From: Impatiens glandulifera | Taxonomy: Eukaryota > Streptophyta > Magnoliopsida > Ericales > Balsaminaceae | Assembly: GCF_907164915.1 (NCBI RefSeq) | Contig: NC_061867.1 | Coordinates: 28,000,308 to 28,064,307 of the forward strand | Length of the DNA stretch: 64,000 bases | Direction of reading: 5' to 3' | Shown here: positions 25,490 through 37,771 of the stretch, one piece after another | Numbering within the stretch: position 1 is the stretch's first letter | How the letters are laid out: each line of letters opens with the position of its first letter | Program-made: the position numbers and the translations under genes | The notes under the pieces: generated by a model | Databases searched by the model: none | Seen by the model: only the letters and a program-made list of their open reading frames with translations | Told to the model about the DNA's origin: nothing

Positions 25490-25514
25490 GTGCATCGCAC
25501 GAAAATCTTTCTAA
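25490..25514 (+). mobile_element. Helitron-like 3' terminus, copy 1
   Basis: A short perfect hairpin, GTGC-ATC-GCAC (25490-25500), is followed after 10 bases by CTAA (25511-25514) and then T. Helitrons of plants end in a hairpin followed by CTRR and insert between A and T. Copy 2 has the same layout with CTAG. The next base is the first base of an A module. The matching 5' TC end was not found. Confidence 0.5.
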
Positions 25515-27153
25515 TTTTCAATAAATCATGTAGAATATAAAAATTATGAAAATATAATATCTCTTCTAATTATTTTTTACCATATATAATATAAATTTAT
25601 AAATATATATTTATAAATATTCTCTCATATAATTCTATATTTATAACATTTTATATATAATAAAAAAAATGATCGAGGGAGTGAATTTGAGTGAAGGGTG
25701 TACGTGACGATGCAACCTAATTGGCTGAAAAAATATAATAATTTCTCTATTTTCTATCTTTCATATCTCATTTATTTCTCTATATATCATTTTTTAAAAT
25801 CATATTAAAATTAAACATGTATTCTGGATCTCTATAATTTACAGATTAACACCATTTTATAACAAAATAATTTTGTATAAAAACTCATTTTATCGATATC
25901 CATAAACTTTTTTTATTCAATTACACCAGTTTATTATCCTATCAAAATTCTAAATAAGCCTTCATTTCCCTTGTGTTATTCATTTCTTAATCTTTCTATA
26001 ATTTATTTGTTTTTTCCTCTTTTTACATAAGAAAAAAATGAAGAAGTGAAGTGAGTGGGAAGTGAATGAAGTAGATGTATAAATATCATTTCACTAATAT
26101 ACAAATGCTCAACATGTATGAGTAATAAATATCAGTTTAATAAAACAACACTATCATGTCAAATTATAAAATGAAGTCATAAGAAAAATGTGAGAGTAAG
26201 ATATCGTTAATGATAATTACGAGACGAGATTGTTGCTGACCGAAATGAGAAGATGTCAATAATGATGAGATGTTTGGTCAAAATACTCAAAATTAAGTCA
26301 TAAGATTAGAGGCCAAAATTTAATTTTAGTGACATTAAAATGTTAATATTGTGATAATATTTTACATATATATTATATTATATTCAAACAATTAATTTTA
26401 TTTTATTTTTCAATAAAAAGTATTTATTGAGACTCATAATCACATTTTAGACAACCTAATTTCTAGATGTATACGATAGAATCTTAAGCGCCCATCTTAA
26501 TACCGAATTTTTCAACCTTACAAACTAAAAAATAATAACCTATAAAATTATATTATGATGTACAATTTTTATCATATATAATCTATACAGCTACTAAATT
26601 TCAATAACATTTAAACAATAGTGTCTTAAAACAAGCAAACTCCATTTTCCAAGTTTAATTTATGAATATTTTAGAAAAATTGAACTCCACAAGACTCTAC
26701 ATATTAGTGATACTTAATAATTTTAAATTCACAAAATTTTAATGTGTTCAATTTTCACTAGAAATATTTGTATAGTATTTGCTTACTTATTTCTCAACAT
26801 TAAATGGACGAGCTAAAGAGAATAAATGAGTATTTGTATCAGTTGAATGTATAAGCGTTGAAAATTTAGTATTCATGTCTTTTAAAGGTGATTGTTACAA
26901 CTAATTCAATTCAATATTTTCTAGATGGCCCAAGTTCAAAATAAAAACCAAAATAATATATAATTAACAATAAAAATAAAAAATAATCATGTTTTCGCAC
27001 AAAATAGATAAACAAATAAAATCAACTATCAAAAATCAAATAAATTAAGAATTTTCTCACAAAATAGATTAATAGAACTATATCGATATATAAACTAGAA
27101 AAACACACAACTAAATTATAAAATAATTCTAGAAAAAAAAAATCATATTAGTT

Positions 27154-28555
27154 TCAATGAATTCCCTTAAGTATTCTCCAAACTTCTGAGTTACATTTAG
27201 CAAATCAATACGGAACCTATAAAAAATATTATATAAATATTTGGAATAAAAAAAACAAATAAAAAAATATTTAAAAACTAACCATTCCATCATTATTACG
27301 TGTTTGAGTAGAAGCACCCAATTCTAGTAATAATTTTACAATTTTAACTTTTCCATATAATGCTGCTTCATGTATAGGCTATACCAAAAAAAATAAAAAA
27401 ATATAATATAATATAATTTAAATATAAAATAAAATATTTAATATTAAAAATTACCGTATCACCGTATGTATTAACTGCTTGTATCATTTTACTTATACTA
27501 ATTGAATTATCGGTCTCAATAATAATATCTAACAATAGTTCAACAATTTTGATATTTTCACTAGCTGCTTTATGCATAGGCTATTCAAAACAAAAATTAA
27601 ATAAATTGAAGGTTAAAAACATTTATTTAATTTAAAAAAAATATAATTAATTTAGAAGATGAATTCAATTACCATTGAACCATCGCTATCAATTGAGTTT
27701 AACATTCTCTTTCTAATATCTCCATCACTATATTATTGAATATAAATTTAACAATATTAAACAAACCAATATCACAAGCAGTATGGAGAGGAATGTCTCA
27801 AACTTTATTTTTAGCCTCCATATTAGCACCCCTTCCAACCAGTAACTGTATTATAAATGAATACATTAGCTTTTAATATTTATATTAATTTGTTGAATAT
27901 ATTTAATTATTAATTATTAAAAACATACCTCAAAAGATTTTGAGGTATAACATTTACATGCATAGTGAAGAGCAGTTTCTCCATCTATTGAATATTCATC
28001 TATATCTCCAGTAAAATTATCTATAACAACAAATAAAGAAATAATAATAACAATAAAATTAATTTAAGTTTATTATAAAATTAATATCTTAATAAACTTT
28101 ATTCTCTAAAACTATATATTCTCGTATTAATAAACTTTTACATGAAACTAACAAATATTCGCTTCAATAAAGAAAAGTATTCAAAATTTCATATATTTTA
28201 AAAAATTTAAAAAATATGTATTCAATTAAAATTTTGTAGGTTAGGGTTTTCACAACTAAAATCCAAAAGATAATATAATAAAAGCATATAAAAAAATTTA
28301 CAACACACCTAAGGCAATTTGAAGTCCATTAACATCTCGTTTCTTAATTGCTAGAGCCATATCTTTGAAATGGGGAGCAATATTATTTTCATTAGTCTTC
28401 ATTGTGTCTTCTTGGTCGCTTATATTGAAATCACTGTCGCTGCTACTGAAATCATATTCGCTGCTACTAAAATCATCTTCGTGGTAGAAAACGTCATGAA
28501 TACCATTAATACAAAATTGGATCACATGTTGTTTACTATTGGGTATAAGCACCAT
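27154..28555 (-). pseudogene. Six-exon ankyrin-repeat gene, copy 1 (disrupted)
   Basis: I read six exons with GT-AG junctions: 28555-28309, 28020-27929, 27845-27673, 27580-27455, 27378-27283 and 27216 onward. Exon 1 encodes an acidic Ser/Asp-rich N-terminus (HEDDFSSSEYDFSSSDSDF). Exons 2-5 each carry an ankyrin-type segment: DGETALHYACKC, PLHTACDIGLFNIVKFIF, MHKAASENIKIVELLLD and IHEAALYGKVKIVKLLLELG. Introns 2 to 5 fall between codons, so repeats and exons coincide. Copy 2 indicates about 265 residues. Ankyrin repeats mediate protein-protein contacts; the partner and role are unknown, and I see no membrane segment or catalytic domain. This copy is broken by TGA for Gly in exon 3, a one-base deletion in the same exon, and a TGA early in exon 6. 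Exons 1, 2, 4 and 5 are open. Confidence 0.75.
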
Positions 28556-28561
28556 TATTCT

Positions 28562-29204
28562 CTTTTTAAATTATAAAAATAGAATATAAACAATGAAAAA
28601 TAAATTAATAATTAAATATGGTCTATTTATGTGGTATTTATAAAGTTATAAAACAAACACTATATATAAAAAGATTTATATATATATATATATATATATT
28701 TATTTATTCTTTACAAATGCATATATAATATTTCTAATATAATAAAAATATTATATTTCTCACCATATTTAAAAAATATTTTTTATCTTTATTTATTTCT
28801 AAAAGTAAATGTTTATATAAATATTCACTTTTTTATAATTATATATTTTTCAAATTAAATTATATATATATATATATATATATTCTCAATATTTTTAATT
28901 ATTTATATATTTAAATATTTGTTTTTTAAGGTGGGTATTGATTTAATAGAAATAATGTTTTAAAATTTTATTAATTAGATGATAAAAATTTAATAGCATC
29001 ATCTTAGCCTTCACTATAATAAATTTTTTTTATATATTTATAAATATTCTATTTTTATAATTATAATATATATAATATTTCATATATTATAAAAATAATT
29101 AACCATAACTAGAAAAAAAAATATACTATCTTCTCTCATTTATTTCTCAATATATAATATAAATTTATTTATATATATATATTATCTCTCCTAATTTATT
29201 TCTC
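28562..29204. other. AT-rich upstream region of ankyrin copy 1
   Basis: Very AT-rich, with (TA)n runs at about 28675-28700 and 28860-28882. If the ankyrin gene is expressed, its promoter must lie here, but the many TATA-like strings make no single TATA box identifiable. Confidence 0.4.
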
Positions 29205-29775
29205 AATGTAATGTAATGTAATGTAATGTAATGTAATGTAATGTAATTTAATTTAATGTAATGTAATGTGATGTAATGTGATGTAATGTGATGTAATGTG
29301 ATGTAATGTGATGTAATGTGATGTAATGTGATGTAATGTGATGTAATGTGATGTAATGTGATGTAATGTGATGTAATGTGATGTAATGTAATGTAATGTG
29401 ATGTAATGTGATGTAATGTAATGTAATGTAATGTAATGTAATGTAATGTAATGTAATGTAATATAATATAATATAATATAATATAATATAATATAATATA
29501 ATATAATATAATATAATATAATATAATATAATATAATATAATATAATATAATATAATATATATATTCTATATATATATATATAAACTATTTTATATTATA
29601 ATGTAATGTAATGTAATGTAATGTAATGTAATGTAATGTAATGTAATGTAATGTAATGTAATGTAATGTAATGTAATGTAATGTAATGTAATGTAATATA
29701 ATATAATATAATATAATATAATATAATATAATATAATATAATATAATATAATATAATATAATATAATATATATAT
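29205..29775. repeat. Pentanucleotide microsatellite (TAATG / TAATA) with a TAATGTGATG decamer
   Basis: Blocks in order: TAATG repeats with a stretch of the 10-bp unit TAATGTGATG (about 29265-29415), TAATA repeats (29461-29560), a short TA-rich spacer, TAATG again (29600-29695), then TAATA (29696-29770). The equivalent place in A module 2 has only TAATA-type repeats and no TAATG. An ORF of YIILY units on the minus strand is a product of the repeat. Confidence 0.95.
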
Positions 29776-29874
29776 TCAAAATATATTTATATAAACTATT
29801 TTATATTATTATCTAATAAATCACTTATAATAAAGAAATTTAAGAAAATATAATATCTTCTTACAATATATAAT

Positions 29875-29905
<31 letters not shown>

Positions 29906-30136
29906 TATCTCTCATTGTATATAATAAAAAATTTAAAATATATTTTATATTATCATTTTTTTCTCTATATATTATATTTATATAATATAAATTTATATAT
30001 ATTTGTCACAAAAATTATTAAAGAAATAAAAAATTATATTATCTCCCTCATTTATTTCTAAATATATAATATTTATAATAACAGTTCTAAATTCTTTAAA
30101 TTTATCATTATCTCTCTCATATTATTTTTCGTCAAA
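29776..30136. other. AT-rich tail of A module 1
   Basis: No gene seen. Contains a (TA)n run at about 29880-29904 and ends at GTCAAA before the next module start. It is conserved in the other A modules. Confidence 0.5.
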
Positions 30137-32014
30137 TTTTCAATAAATAAGGTAGAATAGAAAATTTTAGAAAATATAAAATCTTTTCTATATATTATAA
30201 ATTTATAAATATTCTCATATAATTCTATATTTACAACATTTTATATATATTAAAAAAATGATTGAGAAGTGAATTTGAGAGAAAAGATTACGTGGCGCAA
30301 TCTGATTAGCTGAAAAATATAATAATTTTTCTAATTTATGTCTTTCATAACTCATTTATTTCTCAATATATTATTTTTTCAAATCATCTTAAAATTAAAC
30401 ATTTATTCTTTATCTTTATCATTAAATTATCACCATTTTATAACAAAAAATAATTTTGTATAAAAACTCATTTTTTCAACATTCATAATTTTTTTATCAA
30501 TTACACAACTTTATTATTCTTTTAAAATTCCATATAAACCTCATTTTCCCTTTTTATTATTCTTTTAATGTTTTTATAATTGATTTGTTTTTCCTATTTT
30601 TCACATAAGAAAAAGAGGAAGAAGTGAAGTAAGTGGGAAATGAATGAAGTAGAGGTAGAAATATCATTTCACTAATATATAAATTCTCAACATGTATGGA
30701 TAATAAGTGTCAATTTATTAAAACAACACTCTCATATAAAATGTTAAAATAAAGTCATAAGAAACATGTGGGAGTAAGATGTGGATAATGATAATCACGA
30801 GATGAGATTGTTGTCGAACGAAATTAGAAGATGTTAATAATGATTAGATGTTTGGTGTAAAATACTCAATATTAAGTCATAAGATTAGAAGTTAAAATTT
30901 AATTTAGGTGACATAAAAATATTGATATTGTGATAATATTTTATATATATATTATCTTATATTCTAACAATTATTTTATTTTATTTTTGCAATAAAACGT
31001 CTCTTTTGAGACTCATAATCACATTTTGGACAACCTAAATTCTACCTGTAATGATAGAATCTTAAGCGCATAACTTAATACCGATTTTTTCAGCCTTTCA
31101 AAATAAACAATAATAACCTATAAAATTTACTTTATGATGTACAATTTATATCATATATAATCTATATAGTTGTTGAATTCCAATAACATTTAAATAATAG
31201 TGTCTTAAAACATGCATACTCCATTATTCAAGTTTAATTTATGAATTTTTTAGGAAAACTGAACTCTACACGACTCTACATATTAGTGATACTTAATAAT
31301 TTTAAATTCGTAAATTTTAAATGTGTTAAATTTTCACTAGGAATATCTGTATAACATTTGTTTACTTATTTCTCAACATTAAATGGACGACACAAAAGAG
31401 AATAAATGATTATTTGTATCATTTGAATGTATAAAAGTTGCAAATTTAGTGTTTATATCTTTTAGAGGTGGTTGTTACAACTAATTCAATTCAATATTTT
31501 CTAAACGACCCAAATTCAAAATAAAACCCAAATATTATATAATTAACAATAAAAATAAAAAATAAATATGTCTTCTCACAAAATAGATAAACAAATAAAC
31601 TGAGAATATCAAATATCAAATAAATTATGAATTTTTTCACAAAATAGATTCACAGAACTATATTTAACATTTAATCTTATCCATTGACATTCGATTTTAT
31701 TCATTAACATTAAATTTTATCAAAAAATTAAATTTAAATTTAGTGTAAATTTTTATTTTTTAGATTAAATTACATTTAATTTATTTATCCAAATTCTAAT
31801 TTTCATTTAACTAATGGAGTTTAAAATTTCAACCGAATATTCATGAATATGATGATCTTGTCTCTCTTCGTAAGCCTCCCAAAGTTTTCAAGTCATAATA
31901 TGAATATATATTAGTATAAACACCTATTTAAAATAAATGGTAAAAAACTTACTTAAAATATAATTATATATATATATATATGCATACACAAAATTTCAAA
32001 TTGAAATCAACCAT

Positions 32015-32350
32015 CATAAGTGGTGTAGCGGTTAAAGTGTTTACATTTCATGTATGTGTCCTTTGGTTCGAATCTCTCCTAATGCGAGTTTGACAATGGT
32101 GATGGTATATATGAGATTAAAATATATTGATATAAGACTAAAATGAAAATTGTTATTATGGTTGTATATAAGACTAAAATGAATATGACAATTGAGAAGG
32201 AGAAGATATGGTGATATAAGACTAAAATTGAAGGATTAAATATACGTTGGTATAAGACTAAAATGATAATGGTCATTGGTGGTGGTATATTAAAGAAATA
32301 TGTATGGTAATATAAGATTAAAATGTTAGTAGTTTAATATAAGATTAAAA
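32015..32350 (+). mobile_element. tRNA-derived SINE-like relict, copy 2
   Basis: Same A-box-like stretch (GGTGTAGCGGTTAAAG, about 32021) and B box GGTTCGAATCT (32065-32075) as copy 1, followed by ATAAGACTAAAATG-type repeats to about 32350, slightly longer than in copy 1. Confidence 0.5.
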
Positions 32351-33129
32351 TGTTAGTAGTGGTTGTAAACGAGAATTTGATTGAGACAACTAATTTTTTA
32401 TTTAAATAATACTATTTTTTATTTTAATTATTTTAAGAGAATTTTCATAATTTGGTTTTTCAAGAAACCATTTATTTGTGGAACATATTTTTTTTATATC
32501 ACAGATTTATTATTTGATAATTTTTTGCATTTTTCTTGAATGTTATCAATACCGGTAATCACTCTACTACAGGGTGGTTTCATTTCTACAATGACCGAGT
32601 GTGATGTAAACATTCAAACAAAGTTCTATCTCTAAAATATTTATTTTTTTTTGTCTTAACTCTTGTATATCTACACTATCTCACTTTATGAAAAATATAA
32701 ATGTCTCAATAATTCTTCTACTAAATTTTATTGCAAAAATTGATATAGTCAGCATTAACAACTAAAAATAATTAATATACATATGATCGAAACATATTTT
32801 ATATTATATAACATATATCTTACTTTTAAGTTAATATTATTATTAGAATTAAGTTACTATTAATGATATATTTTTTATTGAACAAAATATATTAATACTC
32901 ACATAGTCTTTCATTATAAATATAGAGTTTTCTTTTTGGAAAACGGTTAAAGACATTTCATTAAAATCTCAAATGTGGGAGGGTTAGAGATCAAAGCTAG
33001 ACAAACCCTAGTTATAATAATCAGAAGACCCTACAAAACTGATTAGTAGAATTCATACATTCTAAAAAACAGAGATTATAAACTGAAAAGACTACTTTTA
33101 AACCTAACCATCCCAACCTAGGATTTTCG

Positions 33130-34965
33130 CATGCCATTTATTTTCATTGAGATGCATTATTCCCTTCCCTTTCCCTTTCCTCTTCATCTTCCTCTAACGA
33201 TAAAATGAGATTGTATTGAAAGGGATGATGAGTATTGTTGTTTCTTATTTTGAATTCTCTCTTTGTACGAGTCTGTTCTGATTTGATAAAAAGAATTATT
33301 TCTGAGAATTTCAGGGCTTTTACATTTGTTATCTTCAACGTGAATTTATGTATTCTTGTCTTCCTTATCTTTAGCTTCAGCTTCAGACTCCACATCAGTT
33401 TTTGAAATCTTCTTAATCGTCTTAAGAATTCTCTATTATAGTTTTGAAATTTTGGGTGTTTCCTCTTGAGTTTCTTCAACAATAACTTGAGGTTCATCTT
33501 CCATATTCATCCTAATCCTTTGAATTACAGAAAATTTTCTTTTCCTCTTCATCTCAATTTCTCTTACTTTCTTTCTTTTGTTGTTTTTCTTTTTCTCAAA
33601 ATCGTTCTTGCTTTATTTCTCTGCATTTTCCTTATTTTTGTCTTTTTTATCACTATCCTTTACTTTCACAATATGATATTTCATTCTTGATTCTTCCGTT
33701 TCATTTTCCTGCTTTTTTGCTTCATGAGCTTTCATTATTTTTTTGTTTTTTCTCAATTGCTTTTGTACATTTAGTACTAACATGTTGGAAAGTATTGCAG
33801 AAATCACACTTATTTGGCCTCCATTCATATAAGATTTTCCATGACTGTGGGCTTTCCCTTCATATCAACAACTATCATGTTCTTTGGCATTGTACTTTGA
33901 GGATGCACTTCAATACTTATTCTAGCAAAAGTAAGGTGCTCTCCTCCCTCTGTAATTGGGTCCATATATAATGGTTTCTTCAATAGACTAGCAAAATGAC
34001 TTAGAGCTTCTATATTACACATGTTTGTTGGGATGATCCTAAGTTTGAACCATAATTGGGTTGTTTCCTTTGGCTTGCTTAAAAGGCTCAATTCTTCAGA
34101 CCATCTTTTCAACTTTATACAGTTGGATCCAATATAAGTATGCCAATTTTCAGAATATCATCCATGTTTGTTCCCTTTTTGAATTGTAGAAAATAGAGAT
34201 CATGGATGTTTGCAGAAACCTTCTCCAGTCTCTTCTGCTCCCATTGTTTCATTAGTGATTCCTTAGTGTCTTGGAAAGATACACCGTTCTTTCTATGTAG
34301 TTCACAACAATTATATTTTCCTATTCTTTGACGCATTTCTCCACTACTTCAGTGGGAAATTTAAATTCAAAAGGAGATTTGTGAATCTAAACTTTTGTTT
34401 TCAACTCACCCAAGTATATTTGACATTTGTTTGAATGATCTTTTGCTTTCTTTTCTGCATTATTTTTCCAGACTTCATTTACCTTGCAGTTGGAATTTTT
34501 CCTGATAGTATAGGTCTTTGATTTTGGGGACTTCATTAGCTCCCTCATTGTTTTCACCGAGCAATTTATTATCTTTTCGTATTCTTCCTTCTTTAGTAGG
34601 TTCCAATCTTGAAGATAATGTATATTCAATTGGACGGTTATTTGTTGTATTTTATTTTTGGTGAGCACAATCTCTCCTTTCTTTTCATGCATCAGTAGTT
34701 TTTTGATTTGATTTTTAAGTCCAAAGAGGTTTTCTCTTTCATTATACAAAACCTTCCATATTCCTTCATTTTTTCTTGTTTTCTTACTACACTTTCTTTA
34801 GAATTTATATCATTAATTGGTTCTTTACATTTGCTGAATTCTTGTTTTTCATGGATAATTTTTTCAGTAATTCAACGATTTCTTTTTCAGCCACCTCCCT
34901 TAAACCATCCATCACGAATTCTCAGACTTCCTTGTTCTTATTGCTTTTCATTCTTCCAATTTTGA
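33130..34965 (-). pseudogene. DUF4283 / CCHC zinc-knuckle ORF, decayed, copy 2
   Basis: Second copy of the same protein remains. Open pieces lie at 34749-34387 (charged, Lys/Glu-rich N-terminal part), 34336-34115, 34112-33825 (LLKKPLYMDPITE and LTFARISIEV) and, in a shifted frame, the zinc knuckle at about 33808-33767. The one-base frameshift between the DUF4283 part and the knuckle is the same as in copy 1, so the damage came before the duplication. The N-terminal part is more open here than in copy 1. No reverse transcriptase follows. Confidence 0.75.
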
Positions 34966-36085
34966 TGAATAGAAGAACACAACAACAAAATAGAGCAAAA
35001 ACAGAATAGGCTACACTAGAAACCCTAACTATTACAGAATATGGTAAACTAGAAACCCTAACTTTCTAACTAAGCTTCACAGATGAATGAATGACCTACT
35101 TATTAGAGTCGATACCGTGTCGTTCGTGTCTATTGTGTCGATTGTGCCGATTGTGCCAATTGTGCACACGTTCTTGATTTGACAAGCGACTCTAAGCGAC
35201 TAGCAACCACGACCTTGATACTGTGCCGATCGTGTTGTTCTTTCCGTTCATACTGATCGTGCAGATCGTGTCGTTCGTTCTGATTGTGCCGATCGTTCCG
35301 TGAAACCTCTAGAGTTTTACTCATTCCTCCCAAATAAATATAGAGTTTGTATCATTTAATTAATCTTCTTTTTTTCAAGATACTATTTAAGAGATATTTT
35401 TTATAATTTAGTGAAGGAGTTTTATTAATCCAAATTTTCCATGATCTACTTTCAAATTTTTTGAACTAGGTCCGTCTTAGAAAAAAGAGATTTTAAAAAA
35501 ATTAGTTATAAATAGTTATTTACATGCTCAACTATAATATCAAACCCTATCAATGATAGGTAAAATGTGTTATAAAGTACTATCATATCATTATCCTATC
35601 CAATTACTTCGTTCTTTCTGTAATGAAAAATTCTCTAAGGAAAACTAGCCTTATATAAAAGGATTCTAATTTTCTAATTACAATTAGAAATATATAAAAA
35701 TAAAAAATATATTTAATAAAATGTTTTAGAAGTTTAATAACAATCCTTTTTTTTCAATTCTCATTTTCAAAAGATAAATTAAGTTTTAAGCCAATATAAT
35801 TTATTTATATTTATTCATGTTCTTAAGTTCAAATCGGGTATTGACTATTGAATTATGTTAGTTTTTATTATTTAATGAATTTTCATTTCGATTTTTATGA
35901 AGTTCGTAAAATGAAGAGTAATGTTATCATCCTTCGATTATGAATTTGCTTTTATTATTGTATAATAATAATTCACAAAATAAAATGTTTTTTTTAAAAA
36001 TTCATCACCAAATTTGATGAACGCGGGACATTTAAACAATATAAGTTAAACTTTTTAACTAACTAATATATATATTTATAGAGTG

Positions 36086-37210
36086 AGGCCCAATTACCAT
36101 TTGAGGCTCGAACTTGAGTCGTTTTGATCATATGAGGCTCGAACTTTGATTTGAGCCATATGAGGCTCGAACTATCAAACTTTTCTCCATTTGAGGCTTT
36201 TTACTAAACGTCCGTCTGCTTCGTTTATTTTATTTGACATGACATTTTTTTACAAGTTTTTGTTTTTTTACAGTTGGCATTTTTTAAAAATAATAAATTT
36301 ACACGCACTCCTCTTTTCATCTCCTCTTCTCGCCGACTAACCATGGTGAGTCATTCCTATTATGAATTTGAAGAATGATTATGAGATAGAAATGTAAGAA
36401 ATGAGATAAAATCTTTGTCATCAAGCAAAAGGTTGCAACAGCGACTCCGAACAATCAAATTGCTCTGATTCCATTTAAGCTCCGTTTTCATATGTTCAGT
36501 CCTCTAAATCTAATATTGTTATCATCGTCTTTTGCCTTGTCGTGTAAATCGTCGGTGACTTCTACACTGTTGTTTTTATCACAAACTGGAAGGAATCCAT
36601 ATCAATCTGTGGTTACGGAGACCAACTTCTATATAGTCTATTTTCATTTCAAAAAATTCATTTCCCTCGTTATCTTCTTATAGGAAATTTGTGAAATTAT
36701 ATCATCATGTTCGGATTTGAACTTTGGAGCTTCCACTTTCTGATCAAAGACGATCTCTCTCGCTGAATAAGAAGAAGACAACTCGATTTGAACTAGGAGA
36801 TGAATTACCTATTTTAGCGGTCCGGTAACCTCCATCGCATCGGAAAACTTGTGCGATTTCGGAGACGGACAGGATTAAGCAAGTCACTACACAAATTATG
36901 AACGGAAAAGATGAAGAGGTTACATCGGCCGAGAATAGGTTTGGGCGAGAAGAGTAGAGAAGATAAACAGAGAGAGGGTGCATGTAAATTTTTTTCTTTT
37001 TTACAAATATTTCTTTAAAAATAATAACTGTAGCTTAAATTAAAAAAGAAAATGAAATGTTCAATAAAATTAACGGAATAGACATACGTTAGTAAAAAAG
37101 CCCTAAATGGCCATAAGTTTGATAGTTGGATCCTCATATGGTTCAAATCAAAGTTCGAGCCCCATATGGTAAAAACGCTCAAAGTTCGAGCCCTAAATGG
37201 TAATTGGGCC
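36086..37210. mobile_element. MULE-like element with long inverted repeats, copy 2
   Basis: Counterpart of the element at 23805-24957, with the same long inverted ends and interior, slightly shorter through small deletions (for example near 36290 and 36580). It lies at the same place in the module, so it was present before the module duplicated. Confidence 0.7.
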
Positions 37211-37746
37211 ATATTTATAATGATACTTAATTTTTAAAGTGTCTAGATTGCCGGGTCGAGAGTTGTGATTAATTTGGATATATATGTGAGAGTAAATGGA
37301 TATTTGGGTTGGATTGTGTGTATACCCGCCCATAAACATAAAACGGTTAAAAATAAATTAAAAATGCAACAACCCTTTAACAAGTGTGATTGAGATGTGG
37401 TTTGCCGAATGATAATTGGCTGGTGTCAATTGAAAGTGATTAAAAAAATATGAATCAAATATTTGATTGACCAAAATGTAAGGTTACTAAAATAAATATT
37501 AAAAAATATGAATTAAATATTTGATTGACTAAAGTAAAAGTGTAAGGTTACGAAATGAGAGGTTCATTCGAAAAAAATAAAGTATGAAATTTGTGAAAAA
37601 ATAAATTGTTGTACCGAAGTGAATAAAATATGAAATTAGATTGTTATATTTTTTTTAATATATTATTCGTGATTTATTAAGAATTTTAAACATTAAATAC
37701 ATATAATTATTTTTTTATTAATTTTTTTATTTATATTTTTATACAT

Positions 37747-37771
37747 GTGCATCGCATGAGAATCTTTCTAG
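37747..37771 (+). mobile_element. Helitron-like 3' terminus, copy 2
   Basis: The hairpin reads GTGCATCGCAT (one arm base changed), followed after about 10 bases by CTAG (37768-37771) and then T, the first base of A module 2. CTAG is the most common Helitron end. Confidence 0.5.

Larger units (their letters stand above)
18361..25514. repeat. D module, copy 1 (left-truncated)
   Basis: First copy of a large duplicated module, matched through most of its length by 30428-37771. Paired landmarks lie 12.06-12.28 kb apart: the tRNA-like box at 20008 and 32065, the zinc knuckle at 21500 and about 33770, the MULE-like element at 23805 and 36086, and the Helitron-like end at 25490 and 37747. Contents in order are a head shared with the A modules (to about 19611), the tRNA-like relict, the decayed DUF4283 ORF, the MULE-like element and the terminal hairpin with CTAA. 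Confidence 0.85.
25515..30136. repeat. A module, copy 1
   Basis: This begins at TTTTCAATAAAT, the point where every module in the array begins. The first 1.5 kb or so (to about 27085) is similar to the head of the D modules. Then follow the ankyrin gene on the minus strand (27154-28555), AT-rich sequence, and a large block of pentanucleotide repeats (29205-29770). It ends with GTCAAA before D module 2. Counterparts are at 37772-42004 and 42005-54883. Confidence 0.85.
30137..37771. repeat. D module, copy 2 (complete)
   Basis: The only D module complete within this window, from TTTTCAATAAAT to CTAG. It contains the shared head (30137 to about 31670), the tRNA-like relict, the decayed DUF4283 ORF, the MULE-like element and the Helitron-like end. 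Small indels separate it from copy 1, for example a segment near 32850-33010 that copy 1 lacks. Confidence 0.85.

Noticed and set aside
29591..29779. ORF of YIILY repeats
   Set aside because: Translation of the TAATA/TAATG microsatellite.
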